A DNA stretch of 64,000 nucleotides. It comes from Kitasatospora sp. NBC_01266. GTDB taxonomy: Bacteria > Actinomycetota > Actinomycetes > Streptomycetales > Streptomycetaceae. Where the stretch lies: assembly GCF_036242395.1 (NCBI RefSeq), contig NZ_CP108458.1, positions 1,240,001-1,304,000 on the forward strand, given 5' to 3'. This document shows, piece after piece, positions 16,283 to 24,497 of the stretch (position 1 is the first letter of the stretch; every line of letters begins with the position of its first letter). Made by a program: the position numbers and the translations under genes. Below the pieces are notes generated by a model. That model ran no database searches and had not been told where the DNA came from. It saw only the letters and a list, made by a program, of their open reading frames with translations.

Positions 16283-16849
16283 TCAGACCAGGGCCGGCTG
16301 GTTGATCAGGTGGTCGACCAGGGCGAGCAGCACGTCCCGGCCGAACGGACGGGTGCGCACGTCCCCGATCAGCAGCGGCACCTGCGGATCCAGGTCGAGG
16401 GCGGCGCGGATCTCCTCGGGCGTACGGGTGTTGACGCCGTCGAAGCAGTTGATCGCCACCACGAAGGGGATCTGCCGGCTCTCGAAGAAGTCGATCGAGG
16501 CGAAGCTGCTCTCCAGCCGCCGGGTGTCGGCGATCACCACCCCGCCCAGTGCCCCGTTCACCAGGTCGTTCCACATGAACCAGAAGCGCTCCTGGCCCGG
16601 GGTGCCGAACAGGTAGACCACCAGCTCGGGGTTGATGGTGATCCGGCCGAAGTCGAGCGCGACGGTGGTGGTGTCCTTGGCGTCCACCCCGTCCAGGAAG
16701 TCGACGCCGATGCTGGCCCGGGTCAGGTACTCCTCGGTGCGCAGCGGGGCGACCTCGCTGACCGAGCCGACCAGGGTGGTCTTGCCGACCCCGAAGCCGC
16801 CCGCGATCAGGATCTTCACAGCGGCCGGAGCCGCCTGGCTGTCTGTCAT
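16283..16849 (-). CDS. cvnD: Conservon GTPase CvnD
   Basis: A 188-residue Ras-like small GTPase. The P-loop is GGFGVGKTT and the switch II motif GTPGQERFWFMW. The guanine-specificity motif is NCFD rather than NKxD, a change common in CvnD proteins. It starts at ATG 16849, one base after the cvnC stop. Conservon proteins are thought to form a membrane-associated G-protein-like complex that influences development or secondary metabolism. Confidence 0.92.
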   Translation of the reverse strand: MTDSQAAPAAVKILIAGGFGVGKTTLVGSVSEVAPLRTEEYLTRASIGVDFLDGVDAKDTTTVALDFGRITINPELVVYLFGTPGQERFWFMWNDLVNGALGGVVIADTRRLESSFASIDFFESRQIPFVVAINCFDGVNTRTPEEIRAALDLDPQVPLLIGDVRTRPFGRDVLLALVDHLINQPALV

Positions 16850-16850
16850 C

Positions 16851-17252
16851 TCAGAGTCTCCGCAGTCCCTCGCGTACGGCGTTCAGCAGGCCGAGGTCGA
16901 CGCCACCGCTGGCCCGGGCCACCGCGATCGGGGCCCGGGCGGCCAGCAGGCCCTGCGCGATCAGGTCGCCGAGCAGGATCTTGGTGACCGAGACCGGCAG
17001 GTCCAGGTCGGCCGCCAGTTCCGCGACCGCCGCCGGCTGCCGGGTGCAGCGCGCCAGGATCGCCCGGTGCTCGGGCTGCAGCCGCCGGCCCGCCTGTTCG
17101 GCGGCCCGCGGCAGCGCGGTGAGCACGGTGATCAGGGTGAGGTCGTCGCGCTCGGGCGCGGTGCGGCCGCGGGTGATGGTGTACGGGCGGACCATCGACT
17201 CCGCGCCGTCGTCCCCGACCGTCTCCTCCAGCTCCTCCCAGTTCGGGCTCAC
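16851..17252 (-). CDS. cvnC: Conservon DUF742 protein CvnC
   Basis: A 133-residue DUF742 protein with the typical VRPYTITRGRT start of the domain, a winged-helix-like middle (AAVAELAADLDLPVSVTKIL, then LGDLIAQGLL) and a C-terminal LLNAVREGLRRL. The GTG at 17252 overlaps the cvnB stop as GTGA. In the conservon this protein is the likely adaptor between the kinase-like CvnA and the GTPase. Confidence 0.9.
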   Translation of the reverse strand: MSPNWEELEETVGDDGAESMVRPYTITRGRTAPERDDLTLITVLTALPRAAEQAGRRLQPEHRAILARCTRQPAAVAELAADLDLPVSVTKILLGDLIAQGLLAARAPIAVARASGGVDLGLLNAVREGLRRL

Positions 17253-17653
17253 CCGACACCCCGGATCGGGGTGCTGAGCTTCTGCCCGACCTGCTGGACC
17301 AGGGTGTGCATGGCCAGCGACATCACCTCGGCGTCCACCTCCTGGGAGGCGATCACGGCCAGGTGGGTGCCCTGGCCGGCGGCGGTGATGAAGAGCCACA
17401 GCTCGGCCAGTTCGACGATCACCTGGTGCACCGAGCCGCCGTCGAAGAGCGTGCCGACGCCACGGGCCAGGCTCTGCTGACCGGTCGCCACCGCCGCCAG
17501 CCGCTCGGCGTCCGCCCGGTCGATACCACGCGACTTGCTGACCACCAGGCCGTCGTCGGAGAGCAGCACCGCGTGTCTGGTGCCGGCCACCGAATCCACC
17601 AACCCGTCCAGCAGCCAGTCCAGGTCCTGATGGGTGGCGATGGTGCGCGTCAT
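17249..17653 (-). CDS. cvnB: Conservon roadblock/LC7 protein CvnB
   Basis: A 134-residue roadblock/LC7 protein: DLDWLLDGLVDSVAGTRHAV, then LLSDDGLVVSKSRGIDRADA and AVATGQQSLARGVGTLFDGG. Roadblock proteins of this kind act as partners or GTPase-activating factors for small GTPases. It overlaps the cvnA stop by 4 bases and the cvnC start by 4, so the operon is tightly coupled. Confidence 0.92.
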   Translation of the reverse strand: MTRTIATHQDLDWLLDGLVDSVAGTRHAVLLSDDGLVVSKSRGIDRADAERLAAVATGQQSLARGVGTLFDGGSVHQVIVELAELWLFITAAGQGTHLAVIASQEVDAEVMSLAMHTLVQQVGQKLSTPIRGVG

Positions 17654-20055
17654 GACGGGTCCTCACTGGTGGGGATGGGGGTCAGCTCGGTGGTCTCGTC
17701 ACCGAAGCGGGCGGCCCGGGAGCGGCGCTGGAAGGCGCCGATCGCGGCACCGGAGCGAACCGGGGCGGGTGCGGGAGCCTGCGGGGGCTCGCCCGGGGTC
17801 CGGTCGTGCTCCGACGGGGTCGGTGGGGTGCGCAGTTCGGCGGCCAGGCTGGCCTGGCGGACCCGCTGCGGGAGCGGGGGCTGCACGTTCTCGGCGGTCC
17901 GTTCGTGGTCGCTGACGGGAGCCGCCCAGGACGGGCGGGCGGCGGGGACGGGGGCCGGGACCGGGTCGGCCACCAGGGCCGGCAGCGGGGGCGGGGCGCT
18001 GGGCAGTGCCCCGCCCGGCGCCGGCCCGGCGGCGGGCAGGGTAAGGCCGCGCACCCGGGACGGCAGTGGCAGGGCTTCCACCAGCACCGGCTCCAGTACG
18101 GCGCCGTCGGTGACCAGCTCGCCGGGGATCAGCACCACCGCACGGGTGCCGCCGAAGGCCGAGGCGCGGAACTCCACCCGCAGCCCGAGGGTGTCGGCCA
18201 GCCGGGCGACCACGTAGAGGCCGAGCCGGATGTCCTCGGCCTGGGCCAGCACGTCCATCCGGGGCGGACGCTGCATCAGCTCGTTGGCGGCGTCCAGTTG
18301 CTCGGGCTCCATGCCGAGCCCGCGGTCCTCGATCTCCACCGCCAGGCCCCGCCCGACCATCGCGGCGCGCACCTCGACCGGCGTGGGCGGCTTGGAGAAG
18401 GCGGCGGCGTTCTCCATCAGCTCGGCCAGCACGTGCACCACCGGGCCGACCGCGCGCTCGGAGAGCCATGGGGCGCCCTCGATGTCGATCAGGATCCGCT
18501 GGTAGTCCTGCACCTCGCCCTGGGCGGCGCGCAGCACGTCCAGCAGCGAGACCGGCTTGCGCCAGCGGCGCTGGGGCTGACCGCCGGCCAGGATGACCAG
18601 GTTCTCCTCGTAGCGGCGCAGGCGCGCGGTGAGGTGGTCGAGGTCGAAGAGGCCTTCCAGCACCTCGGGGTCCTCGTGCTTGCGCTCCATCTCGTCCAGC
18701 GTCTTCAGCTGAAGGCCGATCAGCAGCTGGGTGCGGCGGGCGATGCGCTGCAGCAGCCGCTCGAAGCCGCGGTGCTGCTCGGCCTGGCCGACAGCGGCGG
18801 TGACGGCGCTGTGCCGGGCCAGGTTGAGGGCCTGGCCGAGTTGGGTGAGCTCGTCGCCGCGGGCCGGGCCGGTGCTGATCGGCCCGGTCTCCTGCTCGGG
18901 CTCCGGCTGCTCGCCGCGGCCGAGCCGGTCGACCAGCTCGGGCAGGGTGCGCTCGAGTTCACCCGCCTGGGCCTGGAGGTCGACGATCCGGCGGCGCAGC
19001 GAGCGGGTCAGCCGCCAGCTGGTGATGATCACGGCGATCACCGCGAGCAGGCCGATGAGGCTGGTCAGCACCACCCGCAGCAGCAGCGTCTCGATGCTGC
19101 TCTTGCCGGTGTCGATCACCGCGTCGGTACGGTCCTGCAGCAGCGAGACCAGCTGCGGGGTGGCCAGGTCGATGGCCTGGCGCCACTGGGCCTGGACCGG
19201 CGGGAGCGGGACGGTGTTGTCGGAGCTGGTTTTGATGGGCTTGAGCAGTTGCTGCTCGATACCGGTTTTGGTCTGCCAGGCCGGGCCGGTGATCATCTCC
19301 CGGGCGGCAGCGGCCTCCTGGCTGGGCAGGAACGGCAGGATCTTGTTGCCGTAGAGGAACGAGGCGTCGGCGATCGCCTCCTGCACCGCCTGGAAGTCCG
19401 GCAACGACAGCTTGCCGCTGGGCCAGCCGCGGGCCAGGATCGCGTCCTCGCGGGAGACCATCTCCTTGGCCCAGAACTCGTCGACCAGGGTCCGCGAGAG
19501 GTAGCCGACCTCACCGTTGTCCACGTGGCTGATCGCGGTGAACAGGTTGAGGTCGACGGTGATCAGGTTGGTGTAGTACAGGAAGATGCTCTGCTGGTCG
19601 ATGGAGCCCTGGTCCACCGCGGCCCGCCGCTGGGGCAGCTGGTCCAGCGCCGTGCGGGCCGAGCTGATCGCGTTCTTCACCTCGGCGGAGGCGTGCGACT
19701 CGGAGACGCTGGAGAGCTTCTGGAAGGTGCGCACCGCGTCGTCGGTGGACTGCCGCTGGGTGGCCAGTTGGTCGGTGACGCTGCCCGGCTGGGCCAGCTG
19801 CTCAGCCGTGAGCCGACGCTCCTCCTGGAGGTTGTAGTACACGATGTTCGATGGCTGACCGGCCTTCTGGGCCAGCAGCCCCTGCGCGGCCTGCCGTTGG
19901 AAGTCGGACAGCGTCTGTCCGGTGGTGACGGCCCAGAGCGCGGCCAGCGCGATGCTGGGGACGATCGCCAGGACCAGCAGCGCGGTCCGCAGGGTGAGGC
20001 GCGAGCGCCGGGTTTTCGAGGTGTTTCGCAGCCTGGAGGCTCTACGCGGGCGCAG
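17650..20055 (-). CDS. cvnA: Conservon sensor kinase-like protein CvnA
   Basis: An 801-residue membrane sensor. A basic N-terminus and first helix (TALLVLAIVPSIALAALWAV) precede an extracellular nitrate-sensor-type helical domain; a second helix (LIGLLAVIAVIITSW) lies near residue 335. A HATPase domain follows, with N-box HVLAELMENAAAFS and a GLYVVARLAD G-box region, then a Pro-rich tail. No in-frame ATG or GTG gives a full first helix; the frame opens after TAG, and the best start is CTG at 20055 with GAGGAG 6 bases upstream. A GTG at 19842 would remove the first helix. An ATG at 20060 is in another frame. It is the first gene of the five-gene operon. Confidence 0.85.
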   Translation of the reverse strand: MRPRRASRLRNTSKTRRSRLTLRTALLVLAIVPSIALAALWAVTTGQTLSDFQRQAAQGLLAQKAGQPSNIVYYNLQEERRLTAEQLAQPGSVTDQLATQRQSTDDAVRTFQKLSSVSESHASAEVKNAISSARTALDQLPQRRAAVDQGSIDQQSIFLYYTNLITVDLNLFTAISHVDNGEVGYLSRTLVDEFWAKEMVSREDAILARGWPSGKLSLPDFQAVQEAIADASFLYGNKILPFLPSQEAAAAREMITGPAWQTKTGIEQQLLKPIKTSSDNTVPLPPVQAQWRQAIDLATPQLVSLLQDRTDAVIDTGKSSIETLLLRVVLTSLIGLLAVIAVIITSWRLTRSLRRRIVDLQAQAGELERTLPELVDRLGRGEQPEPEQETGPISTGPARGDELTQLGQALNLARHSAVTAAVGQAEQHRGFERLLQRIARRTQLLIGLQLKTLDEMERKHEDPEVLEGLFDLDHLTARLRRYEENLVILAGGQPQRRWRKPVSLLDVLRAAQGEVQDYQRILIDIEGAPWLSERAVGPVVHVLAELMENAAAFSKPPTPVEVRAAMVGRGLAVEIEDRGLGMEPEQLDAANELMQRPPRMDVLAQAEDIRLGLYVVARLADTLGLRVEFRASAFGGTRAVVLIPGELVTDGAVLEPVLVEALPLPSRVRGLTLPAAGPAPGGALPSAPPPLPALVADPVPAPVPAARPSWAAPVSDHERTAENVQPPLPQRVRQASLAAELRTPPTPSEHDRTPGEPPQAPAPAPVRSGAAIGAFQRRSRAARFGDETTELTPIPTSEDPS

Positions 20056-20120
20056 GGCATTCTCCTCGGAAAGGGCGGTGCTCTATGGCGACACGCCGTC
20101 TGTAGTACGACCTTTGACGG

Positions 20121-20146
20121 AGTGATACTAGTCATACTGTGTGACT
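20121..20146 (-). promoter_or_regulatory. Direct/inverted repeat in conservon promoter region
   Basis: AGTGATACT and AGTCATACT are adjacent 9-mers (20121-20129, 20130-20138). The second also forms AGTCA-N7-TGACT with 20142-20146. They lie 65-90 bases upstream of the CvnA start and downstream of the epimerase end. A regulator-binding site is plausible; the protein is unknown. Confidence 0.4.
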
Positions 20147-21236
20147 GCTGGGAAAACCCCAGGCGAAACGGAGCAGCGTCACGGAGCGAAACTCCTGGCC
20201 AGGGCGTAGTTCGGTGGACGGATAGCCCGGCCGGTGCGGCGAGTCCGGGTGGTGCTGGGTCTCCAACGCGACCCCGGCGTACGGCCCGTAAGCGACCCGC
20301 CCAGGACCGGTCACCGCACCGTGGAAGGTGTTGGACGTGTACACCTGAAGGCCGGGCTCGGTGGTCAGCACTTCCAGGCTCCGCCCAGAAACCGGGTCCT
20401 CCAGCAGCGCCGCCCGCACCGGCGGCCCGTCCTGCGGGCGCGGGCGCAGCACCCAGTTGTGGTCGTAGCCGCCCGGTCCGGCCAGTTGCGGGTGCTCCTC
20501 GTGGATCGCCTTGCCGATCGGGGTCGCGGTGCGGAAGTCGAACGGGGTGCCGGCCACCGGCTGGTACGGGCCGTAGGGGATCTGCCGCTCGTCCACCGGG
20601 GTGTACTCGTCGGCGTCCACCGTGAGCAGTTGGCCGAGCACGTCACCGCTGGCCTCGCCCGCGAGGTTGAAGTAGGCGTGGTTCGTCAGGTTGATGACGG
20701 TGGGTCGTGTGGTCACCCCGGTACTCGATGGCCAACTCGCCGCCGGCGGAGAGCAGGTAGCTGACCCAGACGTCCAGCGCGCCGGGGAAGCCCTGGTCGC
20801 CGTCGGGGCTGTGCAGGTGCAGCCGCACGCCCGCGCGCTCACCCTCGACGACCGGCTCGGCGGCCCACATCCGGTCGGCGAAGCCGTCCGCGCCGCCGTG
20901 CAGGGTGACACCGCCGCCGGTGGGAGCGAGCCGGTACTCCTGGCCGTCCAGGGTGATCCGGCTGTCGGCGATCCGGTTGGCGTAGCGCCCGACGGTGGCG
21001 CCGAAGTGCCTGGCCGGGCCGAGGATCTGGGCCAGTTCCTCGCTGGCCAGCAGCACCTGGCCGACCGCGCCGGTGCGGTCCGGGATCCGCACCCCGTGCA
21101 GGGTGGCGCCCAGGGTGAGCACCGCGACCTCGACCGGCCCGGCGCTCAGTGTCCAGCGCTCGATCGCGGCCCCTGCCCCGCCGTGCTCCAGCGGGGCGTG
21201 CGAGACCGTCACCACGTGCTCGGAGTTGGGCGCCAT
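20132..21236 (-). pseudogene. galM: Frameshifted aldose 1-epimerase (galactose mutarotase)
   Basis: Two overlapping frames together encode one complete mutarotase. The first (from ATG 21236, AAGGAG ribosome site) runs through [19 protein letters not shown] and [10 protein letters not shown] to ELAIEYRG. The second continues [20 protein letters not shown], then [11 protein letters not shown] and [13 protein letters not shown], which holds the family catalytic Glu and His. One extra base in the CCCC run at 20716-20719 explains the shift: removing it gives [16 protein letters not shown], the expected family sequence. It is either a sequencing or homopolymer error or a recent inactivation. No key residue is otherwise lost. 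Confidence 0.82.
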
Positions 21237-21293
21237 CTGCTGCTCCTTCGAATTCGCTGTGCCGAACGGGGCTAACCGTGCGTCAGCTTAGGG

Positions 21294-21333
21294 CGTGTCA
21301 GGACCCTTGTTGGGCCGTGTCAGGACCCTTGTT
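21294..21333. repeat. 22-base tandem duplication at the LAL gene 3' end
   Basis: CGTGTCAGGACCCTTGTT occurs at 21294-21311 and again at 21316-21333, a 22-base period. The regulator stop codon is in the outer copy. As 22 is not a multiple of three, the duplication changed the reading frame and gave the tail DTAQQGS. Confidence 0.85.
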
Positions 21334-24249
21334 CGGCAGCCCGAGTGCGGCGGCCAGGCCCTCCCGGGTGCTGCCGGTCTTGCGGTGCACCGCGGCCAGC
21401 CGCCGGTTGACCAGGCTCACCGCCATGGTCAGCCGCTCGGCGATCTCCACCGGCGACAGTCCCGACACGGTGAGTTCGGCGATCCGCCACTCGACCTGGC
21501 TCAGCGCGTCCCGCCCGGTGCTGCGCAGCCGGCTGGGGCGCAGCCCCGAGGCCTTCAGCTCCTCGCGGGCCCGGGCCATCAGGCCGTCCGCGTTGCACTC
21601 CACCGCCAGCTCCATGCCCTGGTGCAGCTGCTCGGTGGCCTCGGCCAGCCGACCCGCCTCGCGCAGCGCGGCGCCCAGTTCGACCAGTGCGCAGGCCTGT
21701 TCGTAGCCGGCCGGGGAGTGGCCGAGCTCGCGCACCGCCTCGCCGAGCAGGTCCACGGCGGGCTGGCCCTCCACCACGGCGGCCGTCAGCCGCAGCGCGG
21801 TCCCGATCGCCGAGGCGACGCCGGAGGAGCGGGCCCTGGCCAGCCCCTCCTCGGCCAGCTCACGGGCCCGCGCCGGGTCCTCGGGCAGCACGGCGAGCGC
21901 CAGGTGCCCCAGCCAGGGCGCCCAGATGGTGTTGTGCCAGCCGCGCTCGACCAGCCGCCCGCCGACCTCGGTGAACACCCCGGCGGCGGCCTGCCGGTCC
22001 CGCTGGGCCAGCAGCAGCTTGCCGTAGAGGGTGGCCGCGTCCGGCAGCACCATCGCGGTGGGGTGGTACGGCGGCGCGAAGGAGTAGTCGGCGGCCAGCT
22101 TCCAGGCCTCCTCGGTCCGCCCGCGCGCCAGCAACGTGTCGGCCAGCACACCGACCGCGTCCCACTGCAGCGGCAGGCCGGGGCCCAGCCGGCGGGCGAT
22201 CCGCAGCGCCTGGCGCAGGAACTCCTCGGCCTCGGCGAGCGCGCCGCGGCGGAACCGGACCAGGCCCATCAGGAAGTAGGCGAAGCCGAGGTGGCCGCCG
22301 CCCCAGCCCGCCACCTCGAAGGTCCTGATCGCCTCCTCGAAGAGCTTCTCGGCGCGGTCCAGGCGGTCGGTGTAGACGTAGGTGAGGCCGATGATCCCGG
22401 GCAGCTCCAGGCCCCACATGGTGCTGGTCCAGTCCAGCCCGGTCGGCAGCCGGCCGTCCGCCAGCACCGCGGAGTCCACCAGCGCCAGCACCTCGGTGGC
22501 GTCACCGCCCTGCAGCGTCAGGTCCCAGGCGCGCAGCGCGCGGGCCGCCCGCGCGTACAGGTCGTCGCCGGTCAGTTCGGCGCACAGGGCGGCCAGCCGG
22601 GCCGAGCGCTCGGGGCCGTCGGCCTCCTCGCGCTGGAAGGCCGCCCAGATGAAGTGGGCCACCTGCAGCCTGGTCCGCCCCGGCCCCGACGCGGTCCGCT
22701 CGGCCTCGGCCAGGGTGATCTCGGCGGCCTCCACCAGCCGGCCGCTGTGCGCGAGCACCTCGGAGAGCCGGAAGGTGGCGTCCACCCGCAGGTCGCTGCG
22801 CAGTCCCGGAGTGCTGTCGAGCGCGAGGCGGAGCTGGTTGACCGTGCTGACCGGGTCGGTGAGCAGCGTCGCGCAGCCCAACTCGTAGATCACCTCGGCC
22901 CGGTCCTCGTCCTCCGGCGGCTCGGCCAGCGCGCGGTCCAGGCAGCGCACGGCCGCGTCCGGGGCACCCACCGCCAGATGCTCGCGGGCCGCCTGGCGCA
23001 GCTTGGCCACCACCTCGGGATCGCCCTCGGGGTGGGTCTCCAGCAGGTGCCGGGAGGACTCCACCAGCGGGCGCCCGGCGTTCTCCAGCTCGATGGCCGC
23101 CTTGCCGTGCATCGCGGTGCGCATGCCCAACCGGATCGACTTGTAGAGCGAGGTGGCGAGCAGTGGGTGGACGAACTCCAGCGGGCCGTCGGCCGGGCCG
23201 TTGAGCACCTGCTGGCGCCGGAGTTCGGCGATCGCGTCGGCGGCGGCCGACGGGGTCATCCCGGCGATCCTGGTCGCCACCGGGATCGCGATCTGGGTGC
23301 CGAGCATCGCGGCGGCCTGGGCGAAGTTGAAGGTGTTGACGCTGAGCTTGGTCAGCCAGTACTCGCGGTCCATGCCCTGGGCCTCGGCGGCCAGGTCGTG
23401 CAGCAGCGGCACGTTCTCGTGCACCGGCTCGATGCCGCTCTCGCGGACCTTCGCCAGCAGGGCGTTGACCAGGAACGGGTTGCCGTCGGTGACCGCCCAG
23501 ACCTGGCGGCAGAAGGAGTCCTCGGCGGTGTCCGGGAAGACCTCGTGGACCAGCCGCCTGACCGGCTCCGGCTGCAGGCCCTGGAACTCCAGGTGCCGGT
23601 GCGAGTTTCCGGCCACCAGGGCGCGGAACGACTGGGCCTGCTCGGGCAGTTCGCCGGAGCGCCAGGCGATGGCCAGCAGCACCGGCAGTTCGGGGCAGCG
23701 CTGGGCGAAGGCCTCCAGCCAGCTGAGCGACTCGTGGTCGGCCCACTGCAGGTCGTCGACCAGCATCACCAGCGGTGCCTGGCGGACGGCGAGTTGGGTC
23801 AGCACGTAGTCGATGCCGGTGCGCACGCTCTGCGGGTCGGCCGGCTCGCCGCTGGGCGCCAGCAGGCCGAGCGCGGGGCCGGCGATCTCGCGCCACTGCC
23901 CGAGCACCTCCTGCTGCTGCGTTTCGCCCAGCCGCAGCAGCTCGGGGAGCAGTAACTGGCGCAGCAGGTAGAAGGGTTCGTTGACCCGCTGCTCACCGGC
24001 CCGGCCGCTGAGCACGGTCAGGCCCTCGCGGCCGGCCAGCGCCCTGATCTGCTGGAGCATGGTGGTCTTGCCGAGCCCGGCGGTGCCGCTGTAGAGCAGC
24101 AGCGAGCCGAGCCGGATGCCGCCGGCCGCGAAGTCCCGGCGCAGCGTGTCGATCGCCGTCCTGGCCGCACCCAGCGCGGCCTCGCGCTCGTAGAGTCGCG
24201 GGAGCACCGAAGCCTCGCCCGCTCCTCCTTCGCTCTGCTGTTCGGTCAC
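21298..24249 (-). CDS. Large ATP-binding LuxR-family (LAL) regulator
   Basis: A 983-residue regulator. It has an N-terminal AAA/NB-ARC-like ATPase (Walker A GTAGLGKTT at about 55-63; Walker B LVMLVDDLQWAD), a long tetratricopeptide-like helical middle, and a C-terminal LuxR helix-turn-helix (LSQVEWRIAELTVSGLSPVE then IAERLTMAVSLVNRRL). LAL regulators are ATP-dependent activators, often of antibiotic or sugar genes. The GTG at 24249 has a GGAGGGG site 8 bases upstream. The terpene synthase gene is divergent from it, so it may control that gene. The last codons lie in a 22-base duplication. Confidence 0.88.
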   Translation of the reverse strand: MTEQQSEGGAGEASVLPRLYEREAALGAARTAIDTLRRDFAAGGIRLGSLLLYSGTAGLGKTTMLQQIRALAGREGLTVLSGRAGEQRVNEPFYLLRQLLLPELLRLGETQQQEVLGQWREIAGPALGLLAPSGEPADPQSVRTGIDYVLTQLAVRQAPLVMLVDDLQWADHESLSWLEAFAQRCPELPVLLAIAWRSGELPEQAQSFRALVAGNSHRHLEFQGLQPEPVRRLVHEVFPDTAEDSFCRQVWAVTDGNPFLVNALLAKVRESGIEPVHENVPLLHDLAAEAQGMDREYWLTKLSVNTFNFAQAAAMLGTQIAIPVATRIAGMTPSAAADAIAELRRQQVLNGPADGPLEFVHPLLATSLYKSIRLGMRTAMHGKAAIELENAGRPLVESSRHLLETHPEGDPEVVAKLRQAAREHLAVGAPDAAVRCLDRALAEPPEDEDRAEVIYELGCATLLTDPVSTVNQLRLALDSTPGLRSDLRVDATFRLSEVLAHSGRLVEAAEITLAEAERTASGPGRTRLQVAHFIWAAFQREEADGPERSARLAALCAELTGDDLYARAARALRAWDLTLQGGDATEVLALVDSAVLADGRLPTGLDWTSTMWGLELPGIIGLTYVYTDRLDRAEKLFEEAIRTFEVAGWGGGHLGFAYFLMGLVRFRRGALAEAEEFLRQALRIARRLGPGLPLQWDAVGVLADTLLARGRTEEAWKLAADYSFAPPYHPTAMVLPDAATLYGKLLLAQRDRQAAAGVFTEVGGRLVERGWHNTIWAPWLGHLALAVLPEDPARARELAEEGLARARSSGVASAIGTALRLTAAVVEGQPAVDLLGEAVRELGHSPAGYEQACALVELGAALREAGRLAEATEQLHQGMELAVECNADGLMARAREELKASGLRPSRLRSTGRDALSQVEWRIAELTVSGLSPVEIAERLTMAVSLVNRRLAAVHRKTGSTREGLAAALGLPNKGPDTAQQGS

Positions 24250-24404
24250 CGTCGGTCCCCTCCACCTCGCCACTGCGTGATCCTGAGGGTGAGGCTATCG
24301 CCGAGACGGCCCACGCGCCGACGCTTCGCGCAGGTAGCGCCACTGACCATGGTTCAAGCGCAGGTGCCATGGGCAATTGCTGCGACAGCCAGAACATCTG
24401 ATGG

Positions 24405-24414
24405 TCTGATCAGA
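24405..24414. promoter_or_regulatory. Palindrome TCTGATCAGA between LAL regulator and terpene synthase
   Basis: A perfect 10-base palindrome, preceded by a similar ATCTGATGG (24396-24404), lies in the divergent gap of 248 bases. It is a plausible site for the neighbouring LAL regulator. No other feature is recognised in that gap. Confidence 0.35.
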
Positions 24415-24497
24415 TACCCTGCGGGCCGCAGAAACACAGGGATCATGCTAGACCGTGGCACCACCCGTACGACCGGCCCTCACCTTCCGGGAGTCCG

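Noticed and set aside
19677..20135. Minus-strand frame starting at ATG 20060 (MPCARVEP...) as an alternative CvnA start
   Set aside because: It is in the +1 frame, lacks the membrane helix sequence and ends within the sensor domain; kept only as part of the start-codon question.
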